Assembly (NCBI GenBank): GCA_023459275.1 | Contig: JAEWVC010000101.1 | Span: 1-64,000, forward strand | DNA length: 64,000 bases | DNA from: Bacillota bacterium | GTDB lineage: Bacteria; Bacillota; Clostridia; Christensenellales; Aristaeellaceae | Direction of reading: 5' to 3' | In this document: positions 1 through 8,517 of the stretch, piece after piece | Position numbering within the stretch: position 1 is the first letter of the stretch | How the letters are laid out: every line of letters begins with the position of its first letter | Notes under the pieces: generated by a model | The model's database searches: none | What the model saw: only the letters and a program-made list of their open reading frames with translations | Told to the model about the DNA's origin: nothing | Position numbers and translations under genes: made by a program

Positions 1-34
1 CCATGCTCCGGTCCCGGCCTTTTATGTAGGCAGG

Positions 35-643
35 CTATTTCAGCGTTTGGATGTTTTCCGCCTTCCCGCGGATCTCCCAGGCGATATGGCAGCTTTCCTC
101 CAGCTCCTCCAGCGCGTAAAAGGCGTCCAGCAGGCTTTCTCCGCCCACCACCGCGCCGTGATGCGCCAGCAGATAGCCCGGCCGGCTGTCGGCACGCTCT
201 GCAAACGCATCAAAAAGCTCCCGGGAGCCCGGAGGCGCGAAGGGAACGAGGGCGATCCTGCCCAGTTTCATGCCAAGGTACGGCGTATATGCCGGTACCG
301 CATCGTTGGCATCAAGCCCTTGAAGGCAGCTCCAAAGGACCGCGTACAGCCCGTGGGTATGGATCACAGCATGCAACCCGGGGGCACAGCGGTACAGACT
401 CCTATGCAACGGAAGCTCCTTGCTTGGCTTAACGGTGTTGCGGAGCGTTCCGTCCGGGCCTATCTGTGAAAACGAATCATCCGTGAGCCTGCCAAAGCAG
501 GTACCGCTCCCGGTGATGAACAGCGTGCCGTCCTCCGCAAGAAAGCTCATGTTCGCGGATGAACCCGACGTTTTGTTCCTGTTGAAAATGCTGCCGCCTA
601 TCCACGCGGCTATATCGAACTGCTCACGCAGCTTTTCCTCCAT
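35..643 (-). CDS. otnC: Class II aldolase/adducin family protein, probable 3-oxo-tetronate 4-phosphate decarboxylase
   Basis: A 202-residue class II aldolase-fold protein. Seen: a phosphate-loop-like SGSSANMS at residues 26-33, a candidate acid/base Glu76 in SKELPLH, and zinc-ligand histidines in HTH (95, 97) and AHHG (161-162). The ATG at 643 is chosen because GAGGAGG lies just upstream; a longer in-frame start at 709 would run back into the otnK coding region. It follows otnK by 16 nt. In the known OtnK/OtnC pathway this enzyme decarboxylates 3-oxo-tetronate 4-phosphate to dihydroxyacetone phosphate. The pairing with an OtnK-type kinase is the main reason for preferring this over L-fuculose-phosphate or ribulose-phosphate aldolase. 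Probably a cytoplasmic metalloenzyme. Confidence 0.8.
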   Translation of the reverse strand: MEEKLREQFDIAAWIGGSIFNRNKTSGSSANMSFLAEDGTLFITGSGTCFGRLTDDSFSQIGPDGTLRNTVKPSKELPLHRSLYRCAPGLHAVIHTHGLYAVLWSCLQGLDANDAVPAYTPYLGMKLGRIALVPFAPPGSRELFDAFAERADSRPGYLLAHHGAVVGGESLLDAFYALEELEESCHIAWEIRGKAENIQTLK

Positions 644-659
644 CGCCGGCCCTCCTCGC

Positions 660-1943
660 TTATTCTGCCGTTTTTGAGAGCGCCCGTTCAAAAAAGTCCG
701 CCTGCCCAAAGTTTCCCGACTTGAGGACCAGGCGCATATGGGGTTCGGCCAGCGGCACCATCACGGGCACGCCCGGCGCAATGCTTTCACCGATGAAAAA
801 GGCGTCGAAGCCAAGTTCCTTCGCGGCGGCGCCCGCGGTTTCCCCGCCCGCCACAATAATGCGCGTCAAGCCCGCGTCATAGGCCAGGCGCGCCAGCGCG
901 GCCATGGCCTTTTCCAGCAGGCGTGCGTTTTCATCGCGCCGCTCGGCTGGGACCGCCGTCGGGTCTTCCCCGTCCTCCACGCCCGCCGTATAGAAAAGCA
1001 CCGCTTCTTCCGGATGCTTAAGCGCGGTCTGCCAGAGCCCGCTGGCGGTCTGTTCACCGCTGCGCAGGCGTTCCGGGAATACCGCGCAGGCACGGTGCGC
1101 CTTTTTATATTCAAAAATTTGTGCGCGCGTAGCCTTTGAGCAGCTTCCGGAAAGTACGATGCCTCTGCCGGATGTGCCGGTTTTGCACATTTCACCTTCC
1201 AGCAAGCCATACTTTTCCGCAAACTGGTCGGCGATATGCGCCAGAATGCCGCTGCCGCCAGTAAGAAGCCTGCAGCCGCCAAAAACCTCAGCGATCCTCC
1301 GGCCCTGCTCCTCGGTTTCATAGTCCGGTACCAGGTAGCAATGCGTATTTTTTGCGGCAAGCTCCTCCGCGTTGCGCAGGATCTCCTCCTTCGGACCCGC
1401 AAGCGCCGCTCCGTTCAAAATGAAGCAGGGATATTTGCTCTGCGGCTCCATCAGCTTTCCGATGCGGCTGTCCCACATGGGATTGAGCGGATGAAAGCGC
1501 ATATGCCCCTGGGCCATCGGCTTGCCGTCCACAATCAGCAAGCCGTCCTTCACCACGCGCTTGTTGACGGGCAGCGCCGGACAAAGGAGCGTGTATCCGG
1601 CGCCCAGCGCCTCCATCGCGCTGTCGGCCACCGGCCCGATGTTTCCCTGGGGCGTGGAGTCAAAGGTGGAGCAATACTTGAAATAGAACTGGTGGGCGCC
1701 GTGCGCTTTCAGCCAGTCAAACGCCGCCTGCGTTTCCCGCACAGCTTCTCCGGCAGGAATGCTGCGCGTTTTCAGCGCGATCACCGCAGCGTCGCAGCCG
1801 GTCAGCATCTCCCCGCCCGAGGGCATGCCGTTGAAGAGCAGCGTTTTCATGCCATGGTTTGCCAGGAAAGACGCCGCGTCGCTGGCACCGGTAAAGTCGT
1901 CCGCCACGCAGCCAAGAAGGATCCCTTCAGGTCTTGCTTCCAT
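660..1943 (-). CDS. otnK: Four-carbon acid sugar kinase, probable 3-oxo-tetronate kinase
   Basis: A 427-residue protein of the four-carbon acid sugar kinase family, which is full length. Seen: the N-terminal substrate motif ADDFTGASD (residues 14-22), the C-terminal nucleotide motif GGETAGA (366-372) and the family tail LKSGNFG (407-413). GGGAGGC sits 8 nt before the ATG. Known family members phosphorylate 3-oxo-tetronate, D-threonate or D-erythronate at C4. The class II aldolase immediately downstream favours OtnK over the D-threonate kinase DtnK, which normally sits beside pdxA2. It lies 27 nt downstream of the dehydrogenase gene and shares its transcript. Confidence 0.85.
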   Translation of the reverse strand: MEARPEGILLGCVADDFTGASDAASFLANHGMKTLLFNGMPSGGEMLTGCDAAVIALKTRSIPAGEAVRETQAAFDWLKAHGAHQFYFKYCSTFDSTPQGNIGPVADSAMEALGAGYTLLCPALPVNKRVVKDGLLIVDGKPMAQGHMRFHPLNPMWDSRIGKLMEPQSKYPCFILNGAALAGPKEEILRNAEELAAKNTHCYLVPDYETEEQGRRIAEVFGGCRLLTGGSGILAHIADQFAEKYGLLEGEMCKTGTSGRGIVLSGSCSKATRAQIFEYKKAHRACAVFPERLRSGEQTASGLWQTALKHPEEAVLFYTAGVEDGEDPTAVPAERRDENARLLEKAMAALARLAYDAGLTRIIVAGGETAGAAAKELGFDAFFIGESIAPGVPVMVPLAEPHMRLVLKSGNFGQADFFERALSKTAE

Positions 1944-1970
1944 ATTTATTGCCTCCCATAGGCGCTGCGC

Positions 1971-2993
1971 TCAGCCAACCCTGATGAGCACCTTCACGCA
2001 GTTCTCTTTCTTTTCGCTGAGGATGTCCAGTCCCTTTTGCGCTTCCTCCAGGCCGTTCAGCACTTGGGTCGCGTAATCTTCAAGATCCAGACCGCCGTTG
2101 ATCATGCCCACCGCCTCCGAAAAATCCTTCGGCTCGTAGCACATGGAACCGTACACCTTCAGTTCATTGAAAACAACGGCATAGGAATAGAAGGGATACT
2201 TTTCCGTAATCATCGCCACCAGGCAAAGTTCGCCGCGCTTGTTCAGGCACGAGCACGCCTGATCAAGAATCCCCGGCGCGCCGGCGGCGACGATCACGAA
2301 ATCGGCTCCCCGGCCGCCGTTAAGCTCCTTCACCCGCATGGGAACATCCTCCTTAAGCGGGTCAAGCGCGGCCGACGCGCCGTGGGCAAGCGCGAACTCC
2401 CTGTTGAAAGGCGCAGTGTCCGTCACAATGATCTGATCGTATCCCTTGTGCCTGGCCACAGCCAGCAGCAGCTGCCCAATGGTGCCACCGCCAAGGATCA
2501 CCAGCGTGCCAGCCTTGGTCTGCGCGTGGTTAAGGGCGTGCACGGCCACGGCCAGCGGCTCGGCCAGCGCGCCCATTTCATAGCTCGTATGCTCCTCCAG
2601 CTTGTACAGCGTCCGTTCGTCCGCGGGAAAGTATTGACAGAAGGTGCCGATCCATTTGGCGGTGCCGGGCACTTTTTTGCCGCCGCAAAGGCTCACATAC
2701 CCCTGCCGGCACATTTCGCACTGCCCGCAGCCCACCTGCGGCTCTACCGTCACGCGGTCGCCCACATGAAACCGCGTGACCTTTGCGCCAATCCCGATAA
2801 CCTCGCCGGAAATCTCATGTCCAAGGATTGCCGGGGCATGGCGAAAAGGGTGCGTGCCGCGAAACAGATGCAGGTCCGAACCGCAGATGCCTACCACCTT
2901 CGTCTTGAGCAGCACCTCGTTTTCAGCGATCACGGGATACGCGATATCCCTGATATCCACCTTTTTGATATCCGTTACGAAGGCAGCTTTCAT
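1971..2993 (-). CDS. Zinc-dependent alcohol/polyol dehydrogenase (MDR family)
   Basis: A 340-residue medium-chain dehydrogenase. Seen: catalytic zinc ligands Cys37 (GICGSD), His59-Glu60 (GHE) and Glu145 (LAEPLAVA), four structural-zinc cysteines at 89, 92, 95 and 103, and a Rossmann GGGTIG at 168-173, so it should be an active NAD(P)-dependent sorbitol/threonine-dehydrogenase-like enzyme. It is the first gene of the otnK-otnC operon. Inference: it oxidises the C2 or C3 hydroxyl of a tetronate or polyol before phosphorylation, the step that LtnD-type 3-hydroxyisobutyrate-dehydrogenase homologues catalyse in described tetronate pathways. No LtnD or OtnI homologue is visible here. Confidence 0.85.
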   Translation of the reverse strand: MKAAFVTDIKKVDIRDIAYPVIAENEVLLKTKVVGICGSDLHLFRGTHPFRHAPAILGHEISGEVIGIGAKVTRFHVGDRVTVEPQVGCGQCEMCRQGYVSLCGGKKVPGTAKWIGTFCQYFPADERTLYKLEEHTSYEMGALAEPLAVAVHALNHAQTKAGTLVILGGGTIGQLLLAVARHKGYDQIIVTDTAPFNREFALAHGASAALDPLKEDVPMRVKELNGGRGADFVIVAAGAPGILDQACSCLNKRGELCLVAMITEKYPFYSYAVVFNELKVYGSMCYEPKDFSEAVGMINGGLDLEDYATQVLNGLEEAQKGLDILSEKKENCVKVLIRVG

Positions 2994-3025
2994 ATACCGT
3001 TTCCTCCTGTGTTTTTCTACGAATC

Positions 3026-3034
3026 ATTTTAGCA
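3026..3034 (-). promoter_or_regulatory. Candidate extended -10 promoter for the dehydrogenase-otnK-otnC operon
   Basis: On the minus strand TGCTAAAAT forms an extended -10 element about 33 nt before the ATG of the dehydrogenase. No good -35 box is visible, as is common for extended -10 promoters. It lies downstream of a terminator, which makes a separate transcript plausible. Confidence 0.4.
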
Positions 3035-3144
3035 TACGGGGTATGTGAAAGCCATTGAAGCACGCGTATCCGATGTTTCAAAATCAAACACGCCGCGGCC
3101 CACGGTAAGAATCAGCCTGTCCCGCGCACTAAACTGCAAACTCA

Positions 3145-3167
3145 AAAAAGTGGCAACGCCACTTTTT
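3145..3167 (-). terminator. Intrinsic terminator after the Gfo/Idh gene
   Basis: A 10-bp perfect stem (AAAAAGTGGC at 3145-3154, GCCACTTTTT at 3158-3167) has a 3-nt loop. Minus-strand transcripts from the oxidoreductase gene, whose stop is at 3188, would end in a run of T. This separates the kinase-oxidoreductase operon from the otnK operon. Confidence 0.8.
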
Positions 3168-3187
3168 CGACACGCAGAAGCGCCTAT

Positions 3188-4447
3188 TCAGGCCCGGGCG
3201 AGTTCTTTCCGGAAATCATCCATACGGACCACCCTGTCCTTAAGGCGCGCCTCTTCGGCAGCGCAGGCAATGAGGTGGCTTTCTACGGACCGGGCGATGG
3301 ACGTGGAGGAATCCCGGCCGGGATTTTGAAGCAGTTTCAAAAAATCCTGTATCAGTCCTTCGTCGCCTCCGCCGTGGCCCCCGGACGTTTGGGCCGGAAA
3401 AACAAGCCTGGCCTGAAGCTCTTGGAGGGGATTGGATGCAAAAGGAAGGATCTCGATCCGGTTCTCGTGCTCCGAACCCCGGATCTCGCCATGTTCGCAC
3501 ATGATCTTGATGGTGCGGGCCACGCGGTTGGTGAAGGCGCTAAGGCTGAAAGCGGCGGTGATCCCGTTTTGAAACTGGATGTTCACCACCTGATGATCGC
3601 ACACATCGTTATCACAGCGGTAGACGCACCGGCCGTACGGTCCCGTCTCCAATGCCTCAAGGAGCCCGGCTTCGCTCTGATCCAGGCACAGGACCGCCGC
3701 CGGCCAAGCGCCGGCTACGGGGAGATAGCATTTGCGGGCATCGAAACGGCAATTTACCGCCACGGGACAGGCAAGGCACCGGGCCGCACTGCCTTCTGGC
3801 GCGTTTTCTTCCTTAAAATATGTCAACTGCCCGAAAGAGGATACCTTTTCGGCTGTGGAATCTGTGAGCCAAACCAGCAGGTCCATGTCATGGCAGGATT
3901 TTTGCATCAAAATGAAACTGCTTTCCCGGCTGTTGCGCCAGTTTCCCCTTACGAAGGAATGGGCCATATGGAAGTTGCCTATGTTTTCGTTGTGCACGAT
4001 GGAGACTATTTTGCCCAGTTCGCCGCTGTCCACGATGGCCTTGAGGGCCTGAAAGAACGGCGCATACCGCAGGACATGGCATACAACTACCGTGCGTCCT
4101 GCCTGGCGCGCCTTTTCGGCGATGCGCAGGCATTCTCCCGGGTCCGGGGAGATGGGCTTCTCCAGCAGCAGGTGGTAGCCAAGCTCCATGGCGGCCATGG
4201 CCTGATGATAGTGGTCTCTGTCCAAGGTGGCGATGATGGCTGCGTCCCCTAGCCGTCCTGCGGCAAAAAGTTCCTCCGCCCGGGCATACCTCCGTTCCGC
4301 CGGAATGTGAAAAGCCTGCCCGGCCGCCTGCCGTCTATCGGCATTTGGCTCTGCAACCGCCACAATTTCAGCCAGCCCGCTTTTTTGCACGCAGCGGCCA
4401 TACGTCATACCCCGTTGTCCGGCACCGTTAAGAACCAGCTTGATCAT
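3188..4447 (-). CDS. Gfo/Idh/MocA family oxidoreductase
   Basis: A 419-residue NAD(P)-dependent sugar oxidoreductase. Seen: dinucleotide-binding GAGQRG at residues 8-13, the family catalytic EKP motif at 96-98, and an SCHDMD segment typical of the C-terminal substrate domain. A cysteine cluster (CLACP...C...C) in the second half recurs in part of the family. GGAGGG lies 7 nt before the ATG at 4447, so that start is preferred over the upstream ATG at 4462. Known members oxidise or reduce inositols, N-acetyl sugars and glucosides; the substrate cannot be read from sequence. It follows the hexosamine-kinase-like gene by 26 nt, so both may act on the same sugar. Confidence 0.85.
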   Translation of the reverse strand: MIKLVLNGAGQRGMTYGRCVQKSGLAEIVAVAEPNADRRQAAGQAFHIPAERRYARAEELFAAGRLGDAAIIATLDRDHYHQAMAAMELGYHLLLEKPISPDPGECLRIAEKARQAGRTVVVCHVLRYAPFFQALKAIVDSGELGKIVSIVHNENIGNFHMAHSFVRGNWRNSRESSFILMQKSCHDMDLLVWLTDSTAEKVSSFGQLTYFKEENAPEGSAARCLACPVAVNCRFDARKCYLPVAGAWPAAVLCLDQSEAGLLEALETGPYGRCVYRCDNDVCDHQVVNIQFQNGITAAFSLSAFTNRVARTIKIMCEHGEIRGSEHENRIEILPFASNPLQELQARLVFPAQTSGGHGGGDEGLIQDFLKLLQNPGRDSSTSIARSVESHLIACAAEEARLKDRVVRMDDFRKELARA

Positions 4448-4473
4448 ACGATTACCCTCCATTTTTTGATCTT

Positions 4474-5529
4474 TCAGGAAAGGATTATTTCCCGCATGGC
4501 ATCATATTTTTGTTCCATATCCTTTACCAAAGCGAACTGTGTCCGGCAGCGGTCCAGATTGTGTGCGGGACGGTGGATGCGGAAATACACGTCGCCTTCC
4601 AGATAATCGGTCAGGAAGCGCAGCCCGCATTCCAGGGTCATCAGCTTTGCCGCCAGGGGCAGGGTTTCGCGCTCCGGCGGCGTCAGATGATCCCCGCAAG
4701 CCAGCAAAAAGCCTTGGGAATACGCTTCAAACAGCGGCAGGGATAGGCTGACAAGGCTCAGGTCCGGCTCATCTTCCGCGGCGGTGGAGGCGCCGAAACG
4801 GATCGAATCCCCGAAGTCATTGCCGCACAGCCCTGGCATGACGGTATCCAGATCGATTACGCACAGGGCCTCTCCTGTTTGGGCATCCAGCAGTACATTA
4901 TTCAGTTTGGCGTCATTGTGGGTTACCCGCAGGGGGAGCCGGCCATCGCGGAGCATATGCACCATAGTCTCCGCCTCCCGGGCACGGCTCAAAGCAAAAG
5001 CCGCTTCCTCCCGCACACCGTCCGCACGCCCCATGGGGTCCGCCGCAAGCACCTGGCGGAAGCGGACGTACCGCCGGATGGTGTCGTGGAATTTCGGAAT
5101 GGTCTCTTTCAGGCGATGGGCCGGGAAATCCCGCAGCAAGCTTTGAAACTGCCCAAAAGCTACGCCGCTTTGATAAAAATCCCGGGCAGAGCGCGCTTTC
5201 TCCAGGCAGGCGCTGTTTTCCACAAAGGCATAGGCCCGCCAATAGCTTCCGCCCTCATCCATGGCGAAAACGGCTCCGTTCCGGGTGGGCACGAGTGACA
5301 ATACCCGTCTGGGATCCGGGGTCTTTTTCCACAGATGCCCGGTTATGTCCTGAATGTTTTGCATCAGGCCAGGCACGTCCCCGAAAACGCGGCAGTTGAT
5401 TCTTTGAAGGATATAGCTTGCTCCCTGATCCGTTTTTATCAGATAGGTCGTATTGATATGCCCGCTCCCATACCCATCGCAGGAGAGGGGCTTCCCGGCG
5501 AACAGGAAGGAGAAAGCCGCTGGTTCCAT
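4474..5529 (-). CDS. nahK: N-acetylhexosamine 1-kinase-like phosphotransferase
   Basis: About 351 residues of the aminoglycoside-phosphotransferase fold, closely resembling bifidobacterial NahK along its length. Seen: a GYGSGHINTTYL glycine loop at 19-30, catalytic THNDAKLNN at 203-211, and IDLDTVMPG (225-233) followed by DFGD (238-241). NahK phosphorylates GlcNAc or GalNAc at O1 with ATP in the lacto-N-biose pathway; family relatives can act on other sugars. The start is uncertain: ATG at 5529 gives the usual length but a weak ribosome binding site, while ATG at 5586 would add 19 residues. It is first in a two-gene unit with the Gfo/Idh oxidoreductase. The gene symbol is by similarity only. 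Confidence 0.78.
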   Translation of the reverse strand: MEPAAFSFLFAGKPLSCDGYGSGHINTTYLIKTDQGASYILQRINCRVFGDVPGLMQNIQDITGHLWKKTPDPRRVLSLVPTRNGAVFAMDEGGSYWRAYAFVENSACLEKARSARDFYQSGVAFGQFQSLLRDFPAHRLKETIPKFHDTIRRYVRFRQVLAADPMGRADGVREEAAFALSRAREAETMVHMLRDGRLPLRVTHNDAKLNNVLLDAQTGEALCVIDLDTVMPGLCGNDFGDSIRFGASTAAEDEPDLSLVSLSLPLFEAYSQGFLLACGDHLTPPERETLPLAAKLMTLECGLRFLTDYLEGDVYFRIHRPAHNLDRCRTQFALVKDMEQKYDAMREIILS

Positions 5530-5865
5530 CTTTTTCCCATAGCCTTTCCGGGCGGCGCCCAAGTGCCTGATTTCTCCAAATGTCATTTTGAACACTAGGC
5601 ATATCTTGCAGGCAGTTTTCTGCAGGCAAGCGGGAGTTCCTCCCGGACAGCATTCGCTGTATCTGCGGCGGCTTAAAAGCCCTGCGGACAGGGCCGCGGG
5701 CTGAGCGCCTTGCAAGTTCTCCGCCCTCCATCTATAATACACCTATCCATATCAAACCGGATTTCAGCGGGAAAGTCAATGGGTGCGGGCAATGTGTGAA
5801 GATTCAGACACCTATCCATCACGTTTGGAGCCATATAATCCAGAAGGACGGAGAGGACCGGTTGC
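5530..5865. promoter_or_regulatory. Divergent intergenic region between the hexosamine-kinase-like gene and araC-type regulator
   Basis: This 336-nt stretch holds no convincing gene, although the kinase could start up to 57 nt further upstream. A 12-bp direct repeat ACACCTATCCAT occurs at 5739-5750 and 5808-5819. The second copy covers the -35 position of a TATAAT at 5834-5839 that would serve the AraC-type regulator. A GGAGAGGA ribosome binding site precedes the ATG at 5866. Confidence 0.5.
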
Positions 5866-7080
5866 ATGATGGAAAACCTGACCCCCCTTACGTTTTCGGA
5901 CTTTGGTGAACTTCTTGGGGTCCAGAACCGGGAGGGGTATGAGAAAAACACGGTTGCGTCCGGAGAAAGGCCGGAGGTGTACCGTGTGTGGAAGGATGCG
6001 CCTGTGATTTTGGATCATCCCCGGGGCATGGCCATCCTGCGGGTGTACAGTGCCTCCGCGGGTCCTGCCCGGATGTTTTATCTGGACAAGCCGGTACGGT
6101 TGAAGCCCGGTGTGGCTTTCGCCGTTATTCCTTTGGAGGCGTCCTGCCAGGTGGATCTGTATACGCCGGCGGGCACGGTTTCCCTGGATATGCCCATGGA
6201 CGGGCAGGAGGTGCCGGTGCTCCGCCCCAGGGTAAGCATTCCCTGCCTTTACACCTTGTTTTATCAAGAAAAGCCCAAGGGCTTCTACTTTCCCGGGGAA
6301 AGCCATACGCCATACGAGCTGACATATGTGGATATGGGGAAGCTGCACTGTGTGGCAGGCGGCCGTGACATGCTGCTGAACCGGCAGGACTTGATGCTCT
6401 TTGCTCCAAAGCAATGGCACATGCAATATGCCCAGCCGGATGAGGGTGCTTCCTTCCTCACCATCAGCTTTGATGTGCATCCCCTGGACCTGCCGCTGTC
6501 CTGCGGCGCTGCCCTTCCCGCCACAAAAGAGATCCGCGCCTGTCTTGCGCAGATCCTGTCCGTGTACAAGGAGAAGGGGGATTACCAGGGGGATATGATC
6601 CTTTGTTTGCTGACCCAGGTCCTTCTGCTGCTTCTTGCCCGGCCGGCCGGCCAAGAGAAGCCTGAGGCCTCCTCCCCGGCGGAAAGCATGCTGGTGGAGC
6701 AAGCGCTTCAGTATATGGATACGCATTGTATAAGGCGGCTGACGGTAAAAGAGGTGGCCCGCCATGTACATGTCAGCCCCGGTTATCTGGCGGTGCTGTT
6801 CCGGCGGCAAGTAAAGGCTGCTCCCCTTGCGTACATCCAGCATCTGCGCCTTGCCCGCAGCCGGCATCTGCTGCTTAATGGGGAGAACAGCATTGCCCAG
6901 GTGGCTTTTGCGCTGGGCTATGCCACACCGCAGCACTTTTCCCGCTGCTTCAAAAAGGAATTCGGGTTTTCGCCCCGGGAATACATCTATTCCCTGAAGG
7001 CGCCGGATCTGTCGGAAGTGCATCCCGCGCTTCGGAGAAAGGCGCAGGAGGACAGCTTTTTTGCAGATCCCCAAAGATGA
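5866..7080 (+). CDS. AraC family transcriptional regulator
   Basis: A 404-residue regulator. The C-terminal third (about residues 285-385) is a double helix-turn-helix AraC/XylS domain with the recognisable patterns LTVKEVARHVHVSPGYLAVLF and IAQVAFALGYATPQHFSRCFKKEFG. The N-terminal region resembles a cupin-type sugar-sensing domain but carries no specific motif I recognise. It is transcribed divergently from the hexosamine-kinase-like gene and upstream of a LacI regulator, so either neighbouring catabolic operon could be its target. The direct repeat just upstream suggests autoregulation (inference). Confidence 0.88.
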   Translation: MMENLTPLTFSDFGELLGVQNREGYEKNTVASGERPEVYRVWKDAPVILDHPRGMAILRVYSASAGPARMFYLDKPVRLKPGVAFAVIPLEASCQVDLYTPAGTVSLDMPMDGQEVPVLRPRVSIPCLYTLFYQEKPKGFYFPGESHTPYELTYVDMGKLHCVAGGRDMLLNRQDLMLFAPKQWHMQYAQPDEGASFLTISFDVHPLDLPLSCGAALPATKEIRACLAQILSVYKEKGDYQGDMILCLLTQVLLLLLARPAGQEKPEASSPAESMLVEQALQYMDTHCIRRLTVKEVARHVHVSPGYLAVLFRRQVKAAPLAYIQHLRLARSRHLLLNGENSIAQVAFALGYATPQHFSRCFKKEFGFSPREYIYSLKAPDLSEVHPALRRKAQEDSFFADPQR

Positions 7081-7485
7081 TCTCAGCGCGGAACGGCGGG
7101 CTCCACGCATGATGACACCGGCACTTTGCTTCGCCCTTATACCGGCGGTTGCACGGACGTGATGATGGAAAGACGCCGCCGCCATTGGCTCCAGCCCTAC
7201 TCGAACCAGTTTAGCAAACACAGTATGAAGCGCAGCGCCCAGACTCCGGACAGAGCAGCGGCTTTTCGGGAAGCGCGCGAATAGTAAAAAAATAGGTATC
7301 CAAAAAAGAAACGCCAACGGTTGAGGCGTGATAAGCGTACTCCTGCGGCATGGCAATCAGTTCCGCTAACATAAGTATACTTTCACCCCTATCCGTTAAC
7401 CTCCGTGATTGACAAAATCGGCTAACAAATATAAAATGGCAGTATAAAAGTCAGCGCATGGCTTGTGCGCGGAATGGAGTCAAGC
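7081..7485. promoter_or_regulatory. Intergenic region with a near-consensus promoter for the lacI-type gene
   Basis: There is no gene in this 405-nt stretch. A strong promoter lies at its right end: TTGACA at 7409-7414, a 17-bp spacer and TAAAAT at 7432-7437, about 49 nt before the ATG at 7486. A small inverted repeat (AACGCC...GGCGT, around 7310-7330) is followed on the minus strand by a T-rich run, but no minus-strand gene ends there. I see nothing else. Confidence 0.75.
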
Positions 7486-8517
7486 ATGCCCTCCGGCCGG
7501 ATCAAAACAGGAAAAGTAACTATGCAGGATATCGCGGACAAGCTGAAGATTACCAAGGTATCCGTATCAAAAGCCCTGAACAACCAAAAGGGTATAAGCA
7601 AAGAATTGCGGCACAAAGTGATCGCGCTCGCCCAGGAGATGGGGTATGCCCGGGGTGCGCAGGAAAGCGTATGCCGCTTTGCGTTCATCGTTTCCAAGCA
7701 TTTCTTTCTGGAGACGGATGCCTTCTACAGCGAAATATATTACTATTTCAACAAGTTCTGCATCCAGGACGGCCACGATGCAACATTGATCATCGTCAAC
7801 AATGCCGATGAACAGCAGGACCGCCTGCCCGCGCAGCTTCAAAAGGAGGTCTTCCATGGCATCGCGGTGGCTGGGGAAATGCCGGACCATTATCTCAAAG
7901 CCCTGGCCGGCCTTCGCATTCCCATGGTGCTGATGGATTTTGAAAGCGAAATCCTGGGGCAGTGCGCGATCCTCACAGACAATTACTACTGGGGATACCG
8001 GGTAACGGATTACCTGGCGCAGCGCGGCCACCGGCGCATCGGCTTCGTAGGCCCCATAGGCTCCACGGAGAGCATTACGGACAGGTTTTTTGGCTACCGC
8101 CGGGCACTGCTGATGAACGGCCTGCCCTATGAGGAGAGATGGACGCTGGTCAACAACGATACCAGCAGCGGCCTGTACCGCTCCATGATCGATCTCCCTG
8201 CACAAATGCCCACAGCCTTTGTTTGCCACTGCGACATGGCAGCCCATTACCTCATTGGCACCATGGCCGCCAAAGGCATCCGCTGCCCGCAGGATGTATC
8301 GGTGATCAGCTTTGACGATACGAAGCTGGCAGAAACCACACAGCCCAAGCTGACCTCGGTAAGCATTGACCTGCGATCCTTCGCCCGCAAGGGGATCGAT
8401 ACGCTGTGCGCCATGCGCCAGGGGGAAAAGGAGCTATTAACGCGGATCTATCTGCCGGCGGAGCTGCGGGAGCGGGATTCCGTTCTTCCTTGCCCCGACG
8501 GGCAAGCCGCCCTATAG
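7486..8517 (+). CDS. LacI family transcriptional regulator
   Basis: A 343-residue repressor. Seen: an N-terminal helix-turn-helix (VTMQDIADKLKITKVSVSKAL, about residues 12-32) with the usual hinge, then a periplasmic-binding-protein-like effector domain ending in the family pattern DVSVISFDDTKLAETTQPKLTSV. ATG at 7486 is preferred because GGAG lies 7 nt upstream; in-frame starts at 7465 (GTG) and 7474 (ATG) are less well placed. It is convergent with, and overlaps by 6 nt, the last gene of the large uptake operon. Likely role (inference): sugar-responsive control of one of the neighbouring transport operons. Confidence 0.9.
   Translation: MPSGRIKTGKVTMQDIADKLKITKVSVSKALNNQKGISKELRHKVIALAQEMGYARGAQESVCRFAFIVSKHFFLETDAFYSEIYYYFNKFCIQDGHDATLIIVNNADEQQDRLPAQLQKEVFHGIAVAGEMPDHYLKALAGLRIPMVLMDFESEILGQCAILTDNYYWGYRVTDYLAQRGHRRIGFVGPIGSTESITDRFFGYRRALLMNGLPYEERWTLVNNDTSSGLYRSMIDLPAQMPTAFVCHCDMAAHYLIGTMAAKGIRCPQDVSVISFDDTKLAETTQPKLTSVSIDLRSFARKGIDTLCAMRQGEKELLTRIYLPAELRERDSVLPCPDGQAAL

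Noticed and set aside
5812..7356. 514-codon open frame on the minus strand
   Set aside because: It is antisense to the AraC gene, whose helix-turn-helix domain is convincing; the minus frame has no recognised motif.
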